Assembly (NCBI RefSeq): GCF_003071345.1
Contig: NZ_QCYK01000001.1
Span: 620,001-684,000 of the forward strand
Direction of reading: 5' to 3'
DNA length: 64,000 bases
From: Chitinophaga parva
Lineage (GTDB): Bacteria > Bacteroidota > Bacteroidia > Chitinophagales > Chitinophagaceae
Positions 35,955-44,117 of this stretch are shown piece after piece. The notes under the pieces were generated by a model. It was not told the DNA's origin and made no database searches. It saw only the letters and a list, made by a program, of their open reading frames with translations. How positions within the stretch are numbered: the stretch's first letter is position 1; each line of letters opens with the position of its first letter. The position numbers and the translations under genes are program-made.

Positions 35955-37079
35955 TTGGCCACAACCTTCCCGCCTGTTAAGATCCTGGTAGTCCCGCTGG
36001 ACTGGGGTCTGGGCCATGCCACCCGCGACATACCGATCATACATGAACTATTAAACGCTGGCTGCGAGGTACTTATTGCTGCTGAAGGCAAACACGCCGC
36101 TTTGCTGTCCCAGGAGTTCCCACAAATTACGATCCTTCCATTGAGAGGCTACCGCATTGAATATGCGCAAAAAGGTAAATTCTTTGGCCTCAAGATCATC
36201 AGCCAGATTCCCAAGATCATTGGTGCCATCCGCAATGAACAGCGCTGGCTGCGTAAACTGGTGAAAACCCACCAGATAGACGCGGTGATCTCTGACAACC
36301 GTTTTGGCCTGTATCACAAAGACCTGCCCACCGTGATCATCTCCCACCAGCTGCTGATCAAGACACCCTTTGGTGGTCCGCTGGAGCGCTGGCTGAAAGC
36401 GATGAACTATAGCTACATCCGCCGGTATACACACTGCTGGGTGCCCGACTACGCGGGCGAGAACAACCTGGCCGGTGAACTGGCGCATCCCCACCCACTG
36501 CCGCCCAACGTGCAGTTCCTGGGTTGCCTGAGCCGCTTTGAGCCGAGGCCGGAAGTAGCGCAAAAATATGACCTGCTGGTACTGATCTCCGGTCCGGAGC
36601 CCCAGCGCACCAACCTGGAAAAGATGGTGCTGGAGCAGATCAAGCCCCTGCACATCAAAGCCCTCATTGTGAGCGGTAAGCCCGGCACGCCGGAAATGAA
36701 CCAGGTAACGCCCGAAGTACAGCAGGTAAACCACCTGAATGCTGCCCAGCTCAATGAAGCCATGGCCGCATCTGCCATGGTACTGAGCCGCTCCGGCTAC
36801 ACCACCCTGATGGACCTGGCCAAACTGGATAAGAAAGCTATCCTGGTGCCTACGCCCGGCCAGTCAGAACAGGTATACCTGGGTGAATGGCTGATGGAAA
36901 AAGGCTTCTTCTACAATGTGAGCCAGGATGCATTCAACCTGCCCACTGTACTGGAAGCTGCAAAGACCTTTCCCTTCAAATCACTTGGCAAGCAAGACAT
37001 GGAAATGTACAAGGAAATTGTGCGCGGGTTTGCCCGGGAGGTGAAGGACAGCCAGGCAAAGCGGCTTGGCGGTAAATAA
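35955..37079 (+). CDS. Glycosyltransferase, MurG/UDP-GlcNAc transferase-like (GT28 type)
   Basis: A 374-residue protein with a GT-B fold pattern: N-terminal KILVVPLDWGLGHATRDIPI (Gly-rich acceptor loop) and C-terminal ALIVSGKPGTP, AMAASAMVLSRSGYTTLMDLAKLDKKAILVPTPGQSEQ, the nucleotide-sugar binding region of MurG-like enzymes. It may add a sugar to a surface lipid or glycan. The start must be TTG at 35955: an in-frame TAA lies 6 bp upstream and no ATG or GTG occurs before the conserved N-terminus. A -7-like TAAATTCG box lies 17 nt upstream of this TTG. Confidence 0.88.
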   Translation: MATTFPPVKILVVPLDWGLGHATRDIPIIHELLNAGCEVLIAAEGKHAALLSQEFPQITILPLRGYRIEYAQKGKFFGLKIISQIPKIIGAIRNEQRWLRKLVKTHQIDAVISDNRFGLYHKDLPTVIISHQLLIKTPFGGPLERWLKAMNYSYIRRYTHCWVPDYAGENNLAGELAHPHPLPPNVQFLGCLSRFEPRPEVAQKYDLLVLISGPEPQRTNLEKMVLEQIKPLHIKALIVSGKPGTPEMNQVTPEVQQVNHLNAAQLNEAMAASAMVLSRSGYTTLMDLAKLDKKAILVPTPGQSEQVYLGEWLMEKGFFYNVSQDAFNLPTVLEAAKTFPFKSLGKQDMEMYKEIVRGFAREVKDSQAKRLGGK

Positions 37080-37104
37080 GCGATACATCCTTACCCATAG
37101 CATG

Positions 37105-37133
37105 AAAAGGCTTCCGTAGCAGGAAGCCTTTTT
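37105..37133 (+). terminator. Terminator of the glycosyltransferase gene
   Basis: Arms AAAAGGCTTCC (37105-37115) and GGAAGCCTTTT (37122-37132) plus a T run. Outer CTTACCCAT and GTGGGTAAG segments can extend the stem. Confidence 0.85.
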
Positions 37134-37168
37134 AATGATGTGGGTAAGATGCAGCCTGCAGCGGCCGG

Positions 37169-37522
37169 CTATTTGGTCGCATTCACCAATCCTGTTACGG
37201 CTTCTTTCGTATTGCCGATAAAGATCTTTTTTCCTACGATGGTCACAGGGCGCTTCAGGAAGGAATATTCTTCCAGGATGAGATTTTTATAGTCTTCTTC
37301 CGTGAGTTGTTTTTCGTGAAGGCCCATGGGACGGTATTTCATAGACCTGCGGCTGAAGAGCGCTTCATAGCTTCCGGCCAGTTTGTACATTTCTTCCAGC
37401 TGCTGTGGTGTGATCTTCTCTTCCTTGATATTTTGCAGGGTAAAGCCTTTGGCCGCCAGTCCCGCTTCATCCAGAATTTTCTTACAGGTGCTGCAACTGG
37501 AGAGATGATAACATTTATTCAT
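37169..37522 (-). CDS. ArsC/Spx-like thioredoxin-fold protein
   Basis: A 117-residue protein of the ArsC family with a C10-x-x-C13 motif in HLSSCSTCKKIL at the start of a thioredoxin-like fold. The classic arsenate reductase Arg triad is not obvious, and a second cysteine sits in the motif, closer to YffB/Spx-type members. It may be a redox-active reductase; an arsenic role is not supported by the neighbours. The ATG at 37522 is chosen since a perfect -7 box covers the more distal start. Confidence 0.8.
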   Translation of the reverse strand: MNKCYHLSSCSTCKKILDEAGLAAKGFTLQNIKEEKITPQQLEEMYKLAGSYEALFSRRSMKYRPMGLHEKQLTEEDYKNLILEEYSFLKRPVTIVGKKIFIGNTKEAVTGLVNATK

Positions 37523-37540
37523 GAGCACGATAATTTCGCG

Positions 37541-37548
37541 CAAAGATA
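37541..37548 (-). promoter_or_regulatory. -7 box of the ArsC-like gene
   Basis: Minus-strand TATCTTTG, a perfect TAnnTTTG match, 18 nt before the ATG at 37522. Confidence 0.65.
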
Positions 37549-37618
37549 AGCATTGGCAGGATGGCAGCTATCCTGTGCGCCTGCACAACTTGATTTTGCG
37601 TAATACCCTAAAAACCTG

Positions 37619-37626
37619 TAGGTTTA
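37619..37626 (+). promoter_or_regulatory. -7 box immediately before polA
   Basis: TAGGTTTA (one mismatch) ends only 4 nt before the polA ATG; a TTG at 37596-37598 could be the -33 element. The sequence TTTACCGCATG is identical to that at pnuC. Confidence 0.5.
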
Positions 37627-37630
37627 CCGC

Positions 37631-40441
37631 ATGCAAAAGAAACTGTTTTTACTGGATGCCATGGCCCTCATATACCGGGCCTATTATGCGCTGATCCGCA
37701 ATCCGCGGCTCACCAGCAAGGGGCGCAATACCAATGCGCAATTTGGTTTCACTACTACCCTGCTGGACCTCATCAACAAAGAAAATCCCACCCACATGGC
37801 GGTGGCTTTTGATACCCTGGCGCCCACAGAGCGCCACAGCTCTTTTGCCGATTATAAAGCAAACCGTGAAGAAGCGCCGGAGGACCTGCTGGCCGCCCTG
37901 CCGGATATAAAACGCATCATTGAAGGCTTTAATATTCCCGTGGTGGAAGTGGATGGCTATGAAGCAGACGACGTGATCGGTACACTGGCCTGGCAGGCGG
38001 GCGACGCGGGTTACGAAGTGTTTATGGTAACGCCGGATAAGGACTATGGCCAGCTGGTACGCGCCAACGTGAAGATCTGGAAACCACCCTACCAGGGCGG
38101 CAAGGAGGAGATCTTGGGCCCTGAAGAAGTATGTGCCAAATGGCAGATCAAAGACGTACACCAGGTAATCGACATCCTGGGCCTCATGGGCGATGCCGTG
38201 GATAACATTCCCGGGATAGCCGGTGTGGGTGAAAAGACCGCCATGAAGCTGCTGGCGGAATATCACAGCCTGGAAAACGTGCTGGATAATGCGGATAAGA
38301 TAGGTGGCAAAATGGGTGAGAAGATCAAGGCCGGCCGTGAAAACGCGCTCCTATCCAAACAACTGGCCACCATCATCACCGATGTGCCGGTGACCTTCCA
38401 CGAAGAAGATTTTTCACTGAAAGGCCCGGATAAAGAAAAACTCTCCGTTGTTTTTAATGAGCTGGAATTTAAAACCCTGGGTAAACGCATCTTCGGCGAA
38501 ACTGCTGAAACGCCCGTGAAAGGCCGCGTACAGCAGACAGACCTCTTTGGCCAGGTAGTGGAAAACACACCTGCGGAAGCGCCCCTGCCGGTGGTGGAAG
38601 AACCGGTGGTGGATGTATACCGGGCAGAAAGAAATATCAATAATACCCCTCACAACTACCAGCTGGCACAAACGCAGGCCGAATTGCATGCCTTGCTGGA
38701 CATACTGATGCAGCACCCCGAGATCAGCTTTGATACGGAGACCACCGGAACGGATGCCAACGCGGCAGACATTGTAGGCATGAGCTTTTCCGTGAAAAGC
38801 GGGGAAGGCTGGTACGTGCCCACACCGCCGGACCGGGAAGGGGCGATCAACGTGATCAAAACATTTGTGCCCCTGTTTGAACGGGAGGATGTGACCTTCA
38901 TTGGCCAGAACATCAAGTACGACCTGATCGTGCTGAAATGGTATGGCTTTTCCGTGAAAGGTAAATTGTTTGATACGATGCTGGCCCACTACCTCATAGA
39001 GCCGGAAGGCCGCCGCGGTATGGACCAGCTGAGCGCCCAGTACCTGGGGTATGAGCCGGTGCATATTGAAGAACTGATCGGTAAGAAAGGCAAAGGCCAG
39101 GGCAACATGCGTGATGTGGCCCTGGACAAGATCAAGGACTACGCCGCGGAAGATGCGGACATTACCCTGCAGCTGAAGGAAAAATTTGCCCCCCTGCTGA
39201 CCCAGCGCAAGGTGGAAAAAGTGTTTTACGACATAGAAACCCCGCTGGTAAAAGTGCTCACGGATATGGAGTACGAAGGCGTAAAAGTGGACATTAACGT
39301 ATTGCAGGAATATTCCAGGGAGCTGGAAAAAGAAGCGGCCCGCGCGGAAGAAAGCGTATATGCGCAGGCGGGCGTGCGCTTTAACCTGGCATCGCCCAAG
39401 CAACTGGGAGAGGTTTTGTTTGAAAAACTGCAGCTGGACCCCAAAGCCAAGAAAACCCGTACCGGCCAGTATGCCACCGGGGAAGATGTGCTGGCCAAGC
39501 TATCCAACAAACACCAGATCGTGGAAGATATCCTGGTGTTCCGGGAGCTGACCAAGCTGAAATCTACCTACGTAGATGCGTTACCGTTAATGGTGAACCC
39601 GCGCACCGGCCGCGTGCATACTTCCTATAACCAGGCGGTAGCGGTTACCGGCCGTTTGAGCTCCAACAATCCCAACCTCCAGAATATTCCCATCCGTACA
39701 GACCGCGGCCGCGAGATCCGCAAGGCCTTTGTGCCCCGCGACCCGGACCACGTGCTGGTTTCAGCGGATTACTCGCAAATAGAGCTGCGCATCATTGCTG
39801 CCATCAGTGAAGATGCACAGATGATCTCCGCCTTCCAGCAGGGGCTGGATATCCATGCCACCACCGCCGCCAAAGTGTATGGGGTGGAGATGGATGCCGT
39901 GACATCCGACATGCGCCGCAATGCCAAGAGTGTGAACTTCGGGATCATTTACGGGGTAAGCGCCTTTGGCCTGTCTGAGAACCTGGGCATTGCCCGCAGT
40001 GAAGCAAAGACCCTTATTGACAACTATTTTGCACAATACCCGGCTATTAAGCAGTACATGGAAGACCAGATCAGCTACGCACAGCGGAAAGGCTATGTGG
40101 AAACACTGCTGGGCCGCAAGCGCTGGCTGAAAGACATCAACTCCGGCAATGCCGTGGTAAGAGGGTATGCCGAGCGCAACGCCATCAACATGCCCATACA
40201 GGGCACAGCTGCAGATATGATCAAGCTGGCCATGATCTCCATTCACGACCGCTTTAGAAAGGAAGGAATCCGTTCCCGTATGATCCTGCAGGTGCATGAC
40301 GAGTTAGTGTTTGACGTACACCGCTCTGAACTGGATAAGGTAAAGCCGCTCATCCTGGAAGGTATGCGCAACGCCATGCCCCTGGCTGTTCCCATAGATG
40401 CAGAGGTAGGTGAAGGGGAGAACTGGTTGCAAGCGCACTAA
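37631..40441 (+). CDS. polA: DNA polymerase I
   Basis: A 936-residue protein with all three PolI domains. The 5' nuclease occupies about residues 1-290, the 3'-5' exonuclease begins near 340 with the DTE motif at 368-370 intact, and the polymerase domain follows. Active-site acidic residues Asp713 (DYSQIELR) and Asp890 (VHDELVFD) are present. It fills gaps, removes RNA primers and works in repair. The start is fixed by the KLFLLDAMALIYRAYYA N-terminus, so the promoter box 4 nt away is striking. Monocistronic with a strong terminator. Confidence 0.98.
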   Translation: MQKKLFLLDAMALIYRAYYALIRNPRLTSKGRNTNAQFGFTTTLLDLINKENPTHMAVAFDTLAPTERHSSFADYKANREEAPEDLLAALPDIKRIIEGFNIPVVEVDGYEADDVIGTLAWQAGDAGYEVFMVTPDKDYGQLVRANVKIWKPPYQGGKEEILGPEEVCAKWQIKDVHQVIDILGLMGDAVDNIPGIAGVGEKTAMKLLAEYHSLENVLDNADKIGGKMGEKIKAGRENALLSKQLATIITDVPVTFHEEDFSLKGPDKEKLSVVFNELEFKTLGKRIFGETAETPVKGRVQQTDLFGQVVENTPAEAPLPVVEEPVVDVYRAERNINNTPHNYQLAQTQAELHALLDILMQHPEISFDTETTGTDANAADIVGMSFSVKSGEGWYVPTPPDREGAINVIKTFVPLFEREDVTFIGQNIKYDLIVLKWYGFSVKGKLFDTMLAHYLIEPEGRRGMDQLSAQYLGYEPVHIEELIGKKGKGQGNMRDVALDKIKDYAAEDADITLQLKEKFAPLLTQRKVEKVFYDIETPLVKVLTDMEYEGVKVDINVLQEYSRELEKEAARAEESVYAQAGVRFNLASPKQLGEVLFEKLQLDPKAKKTRTGQYATGEDVLAKLSNKHQIVEDILVFRELTKLKSTYVDALPLMVNPRTGRVHTSYNQAVAVTGRLSSNNPNLQNIPIRTDRGREIRKAFVPRDPDHVLVSADYSQIELRIIAAISEDAQMISAFQQGLDIHATTAAKVYGVEMDAVTSDMRRNAKSVNFGIIYGVSAFGLSENLGIARSEAKTLIDNYFAQYPAIKQYMEDQISYAQRKGYVETLLGRKRWLKDINSGNAVVRGYAERNAINMPIQGTAADMIKLAMISIHDRFRKEGIRSRMILQVHDELVFDVHRSELDKVKPLILEGMRNAMPLAVPIDAEVGEGENWLQAH

Positions 40442-40454
40442 ACAAACGTTTGTT
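40441..40454. repeat. Short perfect palindrome after the polA stop
   Basis: AACAAACGTTTGTT is a perfect 14-bp palindrome overlapping the last base of the stop codon. The function is unknown; it may be part of the transcript end or a binding site. Confidence 0.4.
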
Positions 40455-40464
40455 ACGATAAAAG

Positions 40465-40498
40465 AATGGAAGTGTACATGAGAACACTTCCATTTTTT
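40465..40498 (+). terminator. Terminator of polA
   Basis: Arms AATGGAAGTGT (40465-40475) and ACACTTCCATT (40484-40494) form an 11-bp stem followed by a T run. Confidence 0.9.
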
Positions 40499-40633
40499 AT
40501 TGTGGGGTACTATGATTTTTCAGATTAATATTGTACTTTTTTGGTACCATATTTTGTTTAACAGTTTTACTATTTACACAATCTAAGCTGATCGAAAAAA
40601 TCCTGTAACTAACGAATCACCGTTTAATGAACG

Positions 40634-41188
40634 ATGCAAACCTCAAGACTGAAACTGATATTCTGTAAGCTGGAATATTTTGAGGCTTTATTGCAGGGTT
40701 CCCATCAACTGGCAGACCTGCTGAAGATCAATATTCCCGAGCACTGGACCCAATACCCGGAATTGGTGCTGGTAGCTTACGACAAACTGCGCAACCATCC
40801 CGAGCTTAACGGCTGGTTTTTTTACCTGGTCATTCATAAAGAAGACCGCACCCTCATGGGCACCGGTGGCTTTAAGTCGCTCCCCGATGCCAATGGCGTG
40901 GTGGAGGTAGGCTATGAGATCCATGAAGATTACCGGGAGCAGGGCTATGGCACAGAGTTGCTGCAGGCCCTCATTGATTATGCATTTGCCCATCCGCAGG
41001 TAACGGAAGTAATTGCCCACACGCTGGACGAGTATAATGCGGCCGTGAAGGTATTGCAGAACTGCGGCCTCACCTTTGTCGGCAGTAAGCCTGCGGCGGA
41101 TGAAAAAGACCCGTTGTGGCGCTGGTCGCTCACCCGGGAAGTGTATGCGCGCAAATTGATGGCGCTCACTGAAAAAGTGCTCAGCTAA
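40634..41188 (+). CDS. GNAT-family acetyltransferase
   Basis: A 184-residue GNAT enzyme. The acetyl-CoA loop is in VEVGYEIHEDYREQGYGTELLQALIDYA (R/QxxGxG type), followed by VTEVIAHTLDEYNAAVKVLQNCGLTFVG as motif B. It resembles the RimJ/RimL-like branch, but the target cannot be read. It converges with an unknown gene that ends 23 bp away. Confidence 0.85.
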   Translation: MQTSRLKLIFCKLEYFEALLQGSHQLADLLKINIPEHWTQYPELVLVAYDKLRNHPELNGWFFYLVIHKEDRTLMGTGGFKSLPDANGVVEVGYEIHEDYREQGYGTELLQALIDYAFAHPQVTEVIAHTLDEYNAAVKVLQNCGLTFVGSKPAADEKDPLWRWSLTREVYARKLMALTEKVLS

Positions 41189-41211
41189 GCGAAAATGGTT
41201 AACCACCCCCG

Positions 41212-41853
41212 CTAATAAAAGTCCCCACGTTCCACATTAAACGCACGGTCAAAATGTTCTACCACCTGCACAGGCGGTGTTGTGCCCGGTACTAACCGGC
41301 GCAGCGGTACAATGATCTTTGGAAACTCGTCTGCAAAGTCCAGGTGACGGCACAGCTGCAGGCCAAATGTTTTCATCACGGCGGTAAAGGCCGGCAGGTC
41401 ATTGCCCCAGAACTTCACATACTTGCAGGCGCTCACATTCAGCTCTGTGAGGGCTTCGCGGGTATTGGACAGCAGGCCAAATTCCAGGGTGCAGTCCTGC
41501 ACCAGTTCTGTTTTGTAGCGGGCGTAGTGTTTCAGGATATAATCCGTAGGGTGCAGGTTAGTGGTGAGGCTTTCTTCACTGGCCTCGTTATACACGGCGC
41601 TGGCTTTTGCCGGGAAAAGCGCGGCCAGGGCCAGGAACAGGTCCCAGAGCTGGGCGTTGTTCACATTGATGGCGGCAGTGAAGGTGTAAGGCAGCTGGGG
41701 TGTATGATTGGGCTGCAGGGTATAGCCGGGCTGGATATTGGCTTCCCGCCTGCGTTCCAGCAGTTCATCGATATCAGGGCGGTCAGGCATTTCATCGGCG
41801 CGGGGCACGCGGAGAGTGATGGGCAGTTCTAGCATGCGGGCAAGATACGCCAT
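41212..41853 (-). CDS. Protein of unknown function
   Basis: A 213-residue cytosolic protein with no signal peptide or transmembrane segment. The ATG at 41853 is chosen as the first that gives a plausible N-terminus; 41835 (MLELPITLRVPR) is nearly as good. It has LWDLFLALAALFP and an EFPKIIVPLRRLVPGTTPPVQ strand, but I recognise no family. It converges with the GNAT gene. Sequence upstream on the plus strand carries a gene-like remnant (41991-42095). Confidence 0.65.
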   Translation of the reverse strand: MAYLARMLELPITLRVPRADEMPDRPDIDELLERRREANIQPGYTLQPNHTPQLPYTFTAAINVNNAQLWDLFLALAALFPAKASAVYNEASEESLTTNLHPTDYILKHYARYKTELVQDCTLEFGLLSNTREALTELNVSACKYVKFWGNDLPAFTAVMKTFGLQLCRHLDFADEFPKIIVPLRRLVPGTTPPVQVVEHFDRAFNVERGDFY

Positions 41854-42211
41854 CCCCCGCAACGCGTGTAAGGAACGCTTACTAAAATGACGAATGGTCT
41901 TGCAAATATGCCCTTCGCGAAGTAGTTTGTCCAGGAAGACGGCAGGCTGCAAACGGATCTCAATGCAGCACGCAAATGTGCACAAAACTGCTCTTATGCG
42001 CAACCGGTAAGGACTATGACTGGCGCCGGGCGGAGCAATGGCTGCCCCATACGGTCTGGTACCCGCTGGCGGTGCGTATCAGAGATAAAGAATAAAAATG
42101 CTCGGGGTATGCGTTCGTAAAATATGCTTGTGGGAAGTGATGGAATACGCAGGGCCTGTCTTTTTAAGGGGCAGCAGCACAGGCGGGAAATTGTTCTTGG
42201 AGCGGGGTAAT
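41854..42211. other. Intergenic stretch, 358 bp
   Basis: Apart from the gene-like tail at 41991-42095 it holds nothing I can name. It separates the unknown gene from the AraC-type regulator gene, both on the minus strand. Confidence 0.5.
41991..42095 (+). pseudogene. Possible tail of a decayed gene
   Basis: The last 34 codons of an otherwise poor plus-strand frame read like protein (GKDYDWRRAEQWLPHTVWYP, then about ten more residues) and end in TAA. No start or earlier domain is visible and upstream codons look random. It may be the 3' remnant of a lost gene, or chance. The region overlaps the spurious upstream extension of the minus-strand unknown gene. Confidence 0.3.
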
Positions 42212-43120
42212 TCATCCCCGGAAATTAAGCGGGGCCTGTGCAGTTTGCTTTTTGAAGTAATTCGAGAAATGTGCCACCTCATCAAAACCCAGCGAATATG
42301 CAATATCCGCAATGCTCCAGTTGGTTTGTTTCAGCAACACTTTAGCTTCTTCTATTACGCGGCGGCTGATGAGCTCCGAGGTGGTCCTGCCGGTAACTTC
42401 CTTCAATACTTTGTTGAGATGATTTACATGCACGGCCAGGCGGTCTGCATATTCTTTGGGTGTACGCAATCCCAGTCTTTGCTGCGGCGACTCCAGCGGG
42501 AACTGTCTTTCCAATAACTCCACAAACAGGGAAGAGATGCGCTGGGAGGCATTTTGCGAGGTAGTGAGCGCGGAAAGCGGCTGTAGTTTTTGCCCGTAAT
42601 GAATAAGCTCCAGCAGGAGATTGCGGAGCAGGTCGTACTTGAATTTATAATCGGATGCCAACTCCCGCTGCATTTTGCGGAAGATGTATTCCACCTCCGC
42701 ACGGGCGGTTTCGTCCAGTTGGAAAATGGGAAGCTGGCCGGGCTGGTAGATCGGCAGCTCTTCCAGGAGCACTCCTGATTTGCGCGGAAGGAGGAATTCA
42801 GGCGTGAAAATGCAGAACATGCCCGTTTGGTTAGCATCCGCAGGTATCCAGTGGTAGGGGATCCTGGGTGTGGCAAAGAGCAATGCGTTTTGATCAATAT
42901 CCACTACTTTGTCTGCATATTCCGCGCGGCTTTTCCCGCGCAGCCAGGCTATTTTGTAATAAGCCCGCCGGCTGTAAGGCATGGTGCGGCGGCCGGTGGT
43001 TTTGTCAAACAGTTTTTCCGCCTCAAATACATTGAAGTGGCCAATATCCTGCGCAATGCCTTCCGGTAAAGGAGCCGCATTGCGCAGGTAAAAGTCTTCC
43101 AGTGATGTATGCTCGGGCAT
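42212..43120 (-). CDS. AraC-family transcriptional regulator
   Basis: A 302-residue protein with an N-terminal cupin-like ligand domain (about 1-180) and a C-terminal double helix-turn-helix (about 205-300: LAVHVNHLNKVLKEVTGRTTSELI, then SIADIAYSLGFDEVAHFSNYFKKQ). The ATG at 43120 is chosen because a perfect -7 box (minus TATATTTG) sits 17 nt upstream. It lies at the end of the glycan locus beside an SDR. Such regulators often control an adjacent reductase gene, so it may act on the SDR rather than on the Sus genes. Confidence 0.9.
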   Translation of the reverse strand: MPEHTSLEDFYLRNAAPLPEGIAQDIGHFNVFEAEKLFDKTTGRRTMPYSRRAYYKIAWLRGKSRAEYADKVVDIDQNALLFATPRIPYHWIPADANQTGMFCIFTPEFLLPRKSGVLLEELPIYQPGQLPIFQLDETARAEVEYIFRKMQRELASDYKFKYDLLRNLLLELIHYGQKLQPLSALTTSQNASQRISSLFVELLERQFPLESPQQRLGLRTPKEYADRLAVHVNHLNKVLKEVTGRTTSELISRRVIEEAKVLLKQTNWSIADIAYSLGFDEVAHFSNYFKKQTAQAPLNFRG

Positions 43121-43137
43121 GCGGGTCTTATATAATT

Positions 43138-43145
43138 CAAATATA
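43138..43145 (-). promoter_or_regulatory. -7 box of the AraC-type gene
   Basis: Minus-strand TATATTTG, a perfect match, ends 17 nt before the ATG at 43120. Confidence 0.6.
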
Positions 43146-43181
43146 CCGAAAAAGAACATGCTGGTGTTGGGACGCGGACTG

Positions 43182-43946
43182 TTACAACATCATGCCGCCG
43201 GCCGCTTCAATGCGTTGCCCATTCACCCACCGGGCATCTTCCGTGCAGAGGAAGGCTACAACGCCGCCTATATCTTCGGCCACGCCAGGGCGCCCCAGGG
43301 CGGTAACGCTGCTGACCATTTTCTGCAGGTCTTCATTGCTGCGCAGGTGGCCGTTGCCAAAGTCCGTCATGATGGCGCCGGGGGCTACTACGTTTGCACG
43401 GATGCCACGGGAGCCCAGCTCTTTGGCCAGGTAGCGGGTGAAGGTTTCCACGGCGCTTTTCAGGGATGCGTAGGCAGATGAACCGGGTACCGCTACGCGG
43501 GTAAGGCCGGAAGAGATGTTCACAATACCGCCGCCATCATTCATAAGCGGCAACAGCTTTTGGGTGAGGAAGTATACGCCTTTGAAGTGCACGTTGAGCA
43601 GGTCATCAAAGAAGGCTTCGGTAGCATCGGCGATGGGGCTGTAGCCACCCTGGCCCGCGTTGTTCACCAGGAAATCAATGTGGGTTTTGTTGAAGTGCGT
43701 TTTCAGCGCAGCGGTAAGTTGTTCCGCGAAGGCCGGGAAGCTGGAAATGGTGCCGGTATTGAGTTGCAGGGCAGCAGCTTTACGGCCGCCCTCCTCTATT
43801 TGGGCCACTACGTTTTGCGCATCTTCCGCGCGGCTGTTGTAGGTGATGATCACGTCAATGCCTTTTTGAGCCAGGCGCAGGGCCATGTCTTTGCCCAGGC
43901 CGCGGCTACCGCCGGTCACAAGGGCTATTTTGCTGGTGTTTTCCAT
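43182..43946 (-). CDS. Short-chain dehydrogenase/reductase
   Basis: A 254-residue SDR with the NAD(P)-binding TGGSRGLGK motif near residue 11, the structural NNAG, the catalytic Ser in NISSG, and the YASLK catalytic Tyr/Lys pair. Substrate and cofactor preference are not readable. The perfect -7 box lies 16 nt upstream of the ATG. It is read in the same direction as the regulator gene, 61 bp before it, but each has its own promoter box. Confidence 0.93.
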   Translation of the reverse strand: MENTSKIALVTGGSRGLGKDMALRLAQKGIDVIITYNSRAEDAQNVVAQIEEGGRKAAALQLNTGTISSFPAFAEQLTAALKTHFNKTHIDFLVNNAGQGGYSPIADATEAFFDDLLNVHFKGVYFLTQKLLPLMNDGGGIVNISSGLTRVAVPGSSAYASLKSAVETFTRYLAKELGSRGIRANVVAPGAIMTDFGNGHLRSNEDLQKMVSSVTALGRPGVAEDIGGVVAFLCTEDARWVNGQRIEAAGGMML

Positions 43947-43962
43947 TGCAGATTGTTTTCTG

Positions 43963-43970
43963 CAAAGTTA
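43963..43970 (-). promoter_or_regulatory. -7 box of the SDR gene
   Basis: Minus-strand TAACTTTG matches TAnnTTTG and ends 16 nt before the ATG at 43946. Confidence 0.6.
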
Positions 43971-44067
43971 GGACAGCGTGATAGCTGCCCGTTTGCGAGG
44001 ATCAATCGGATATTTGCGAAAATCAAATAATGAAGGCGAAAAAAGGGCAGGATTGCGTATAAAGCAA

Positions 44068-44097
44068 AAGGCGGCCATCAATTACAATGGCCGCCTT
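44068..44097 (-). terminator. Terminator after the 604-residue GH2 gene
   Basis: Arms AAGGCGGCCAT (44068-44078) and ATGGCCGCCTT (44087-44097) form an 11-bp stem. The minus-strand side runs into TTTTGC. Confidence 0.75.
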
Positions 44098-44117
44098 CGT
44101 CTTTAAATTACGGTAAA

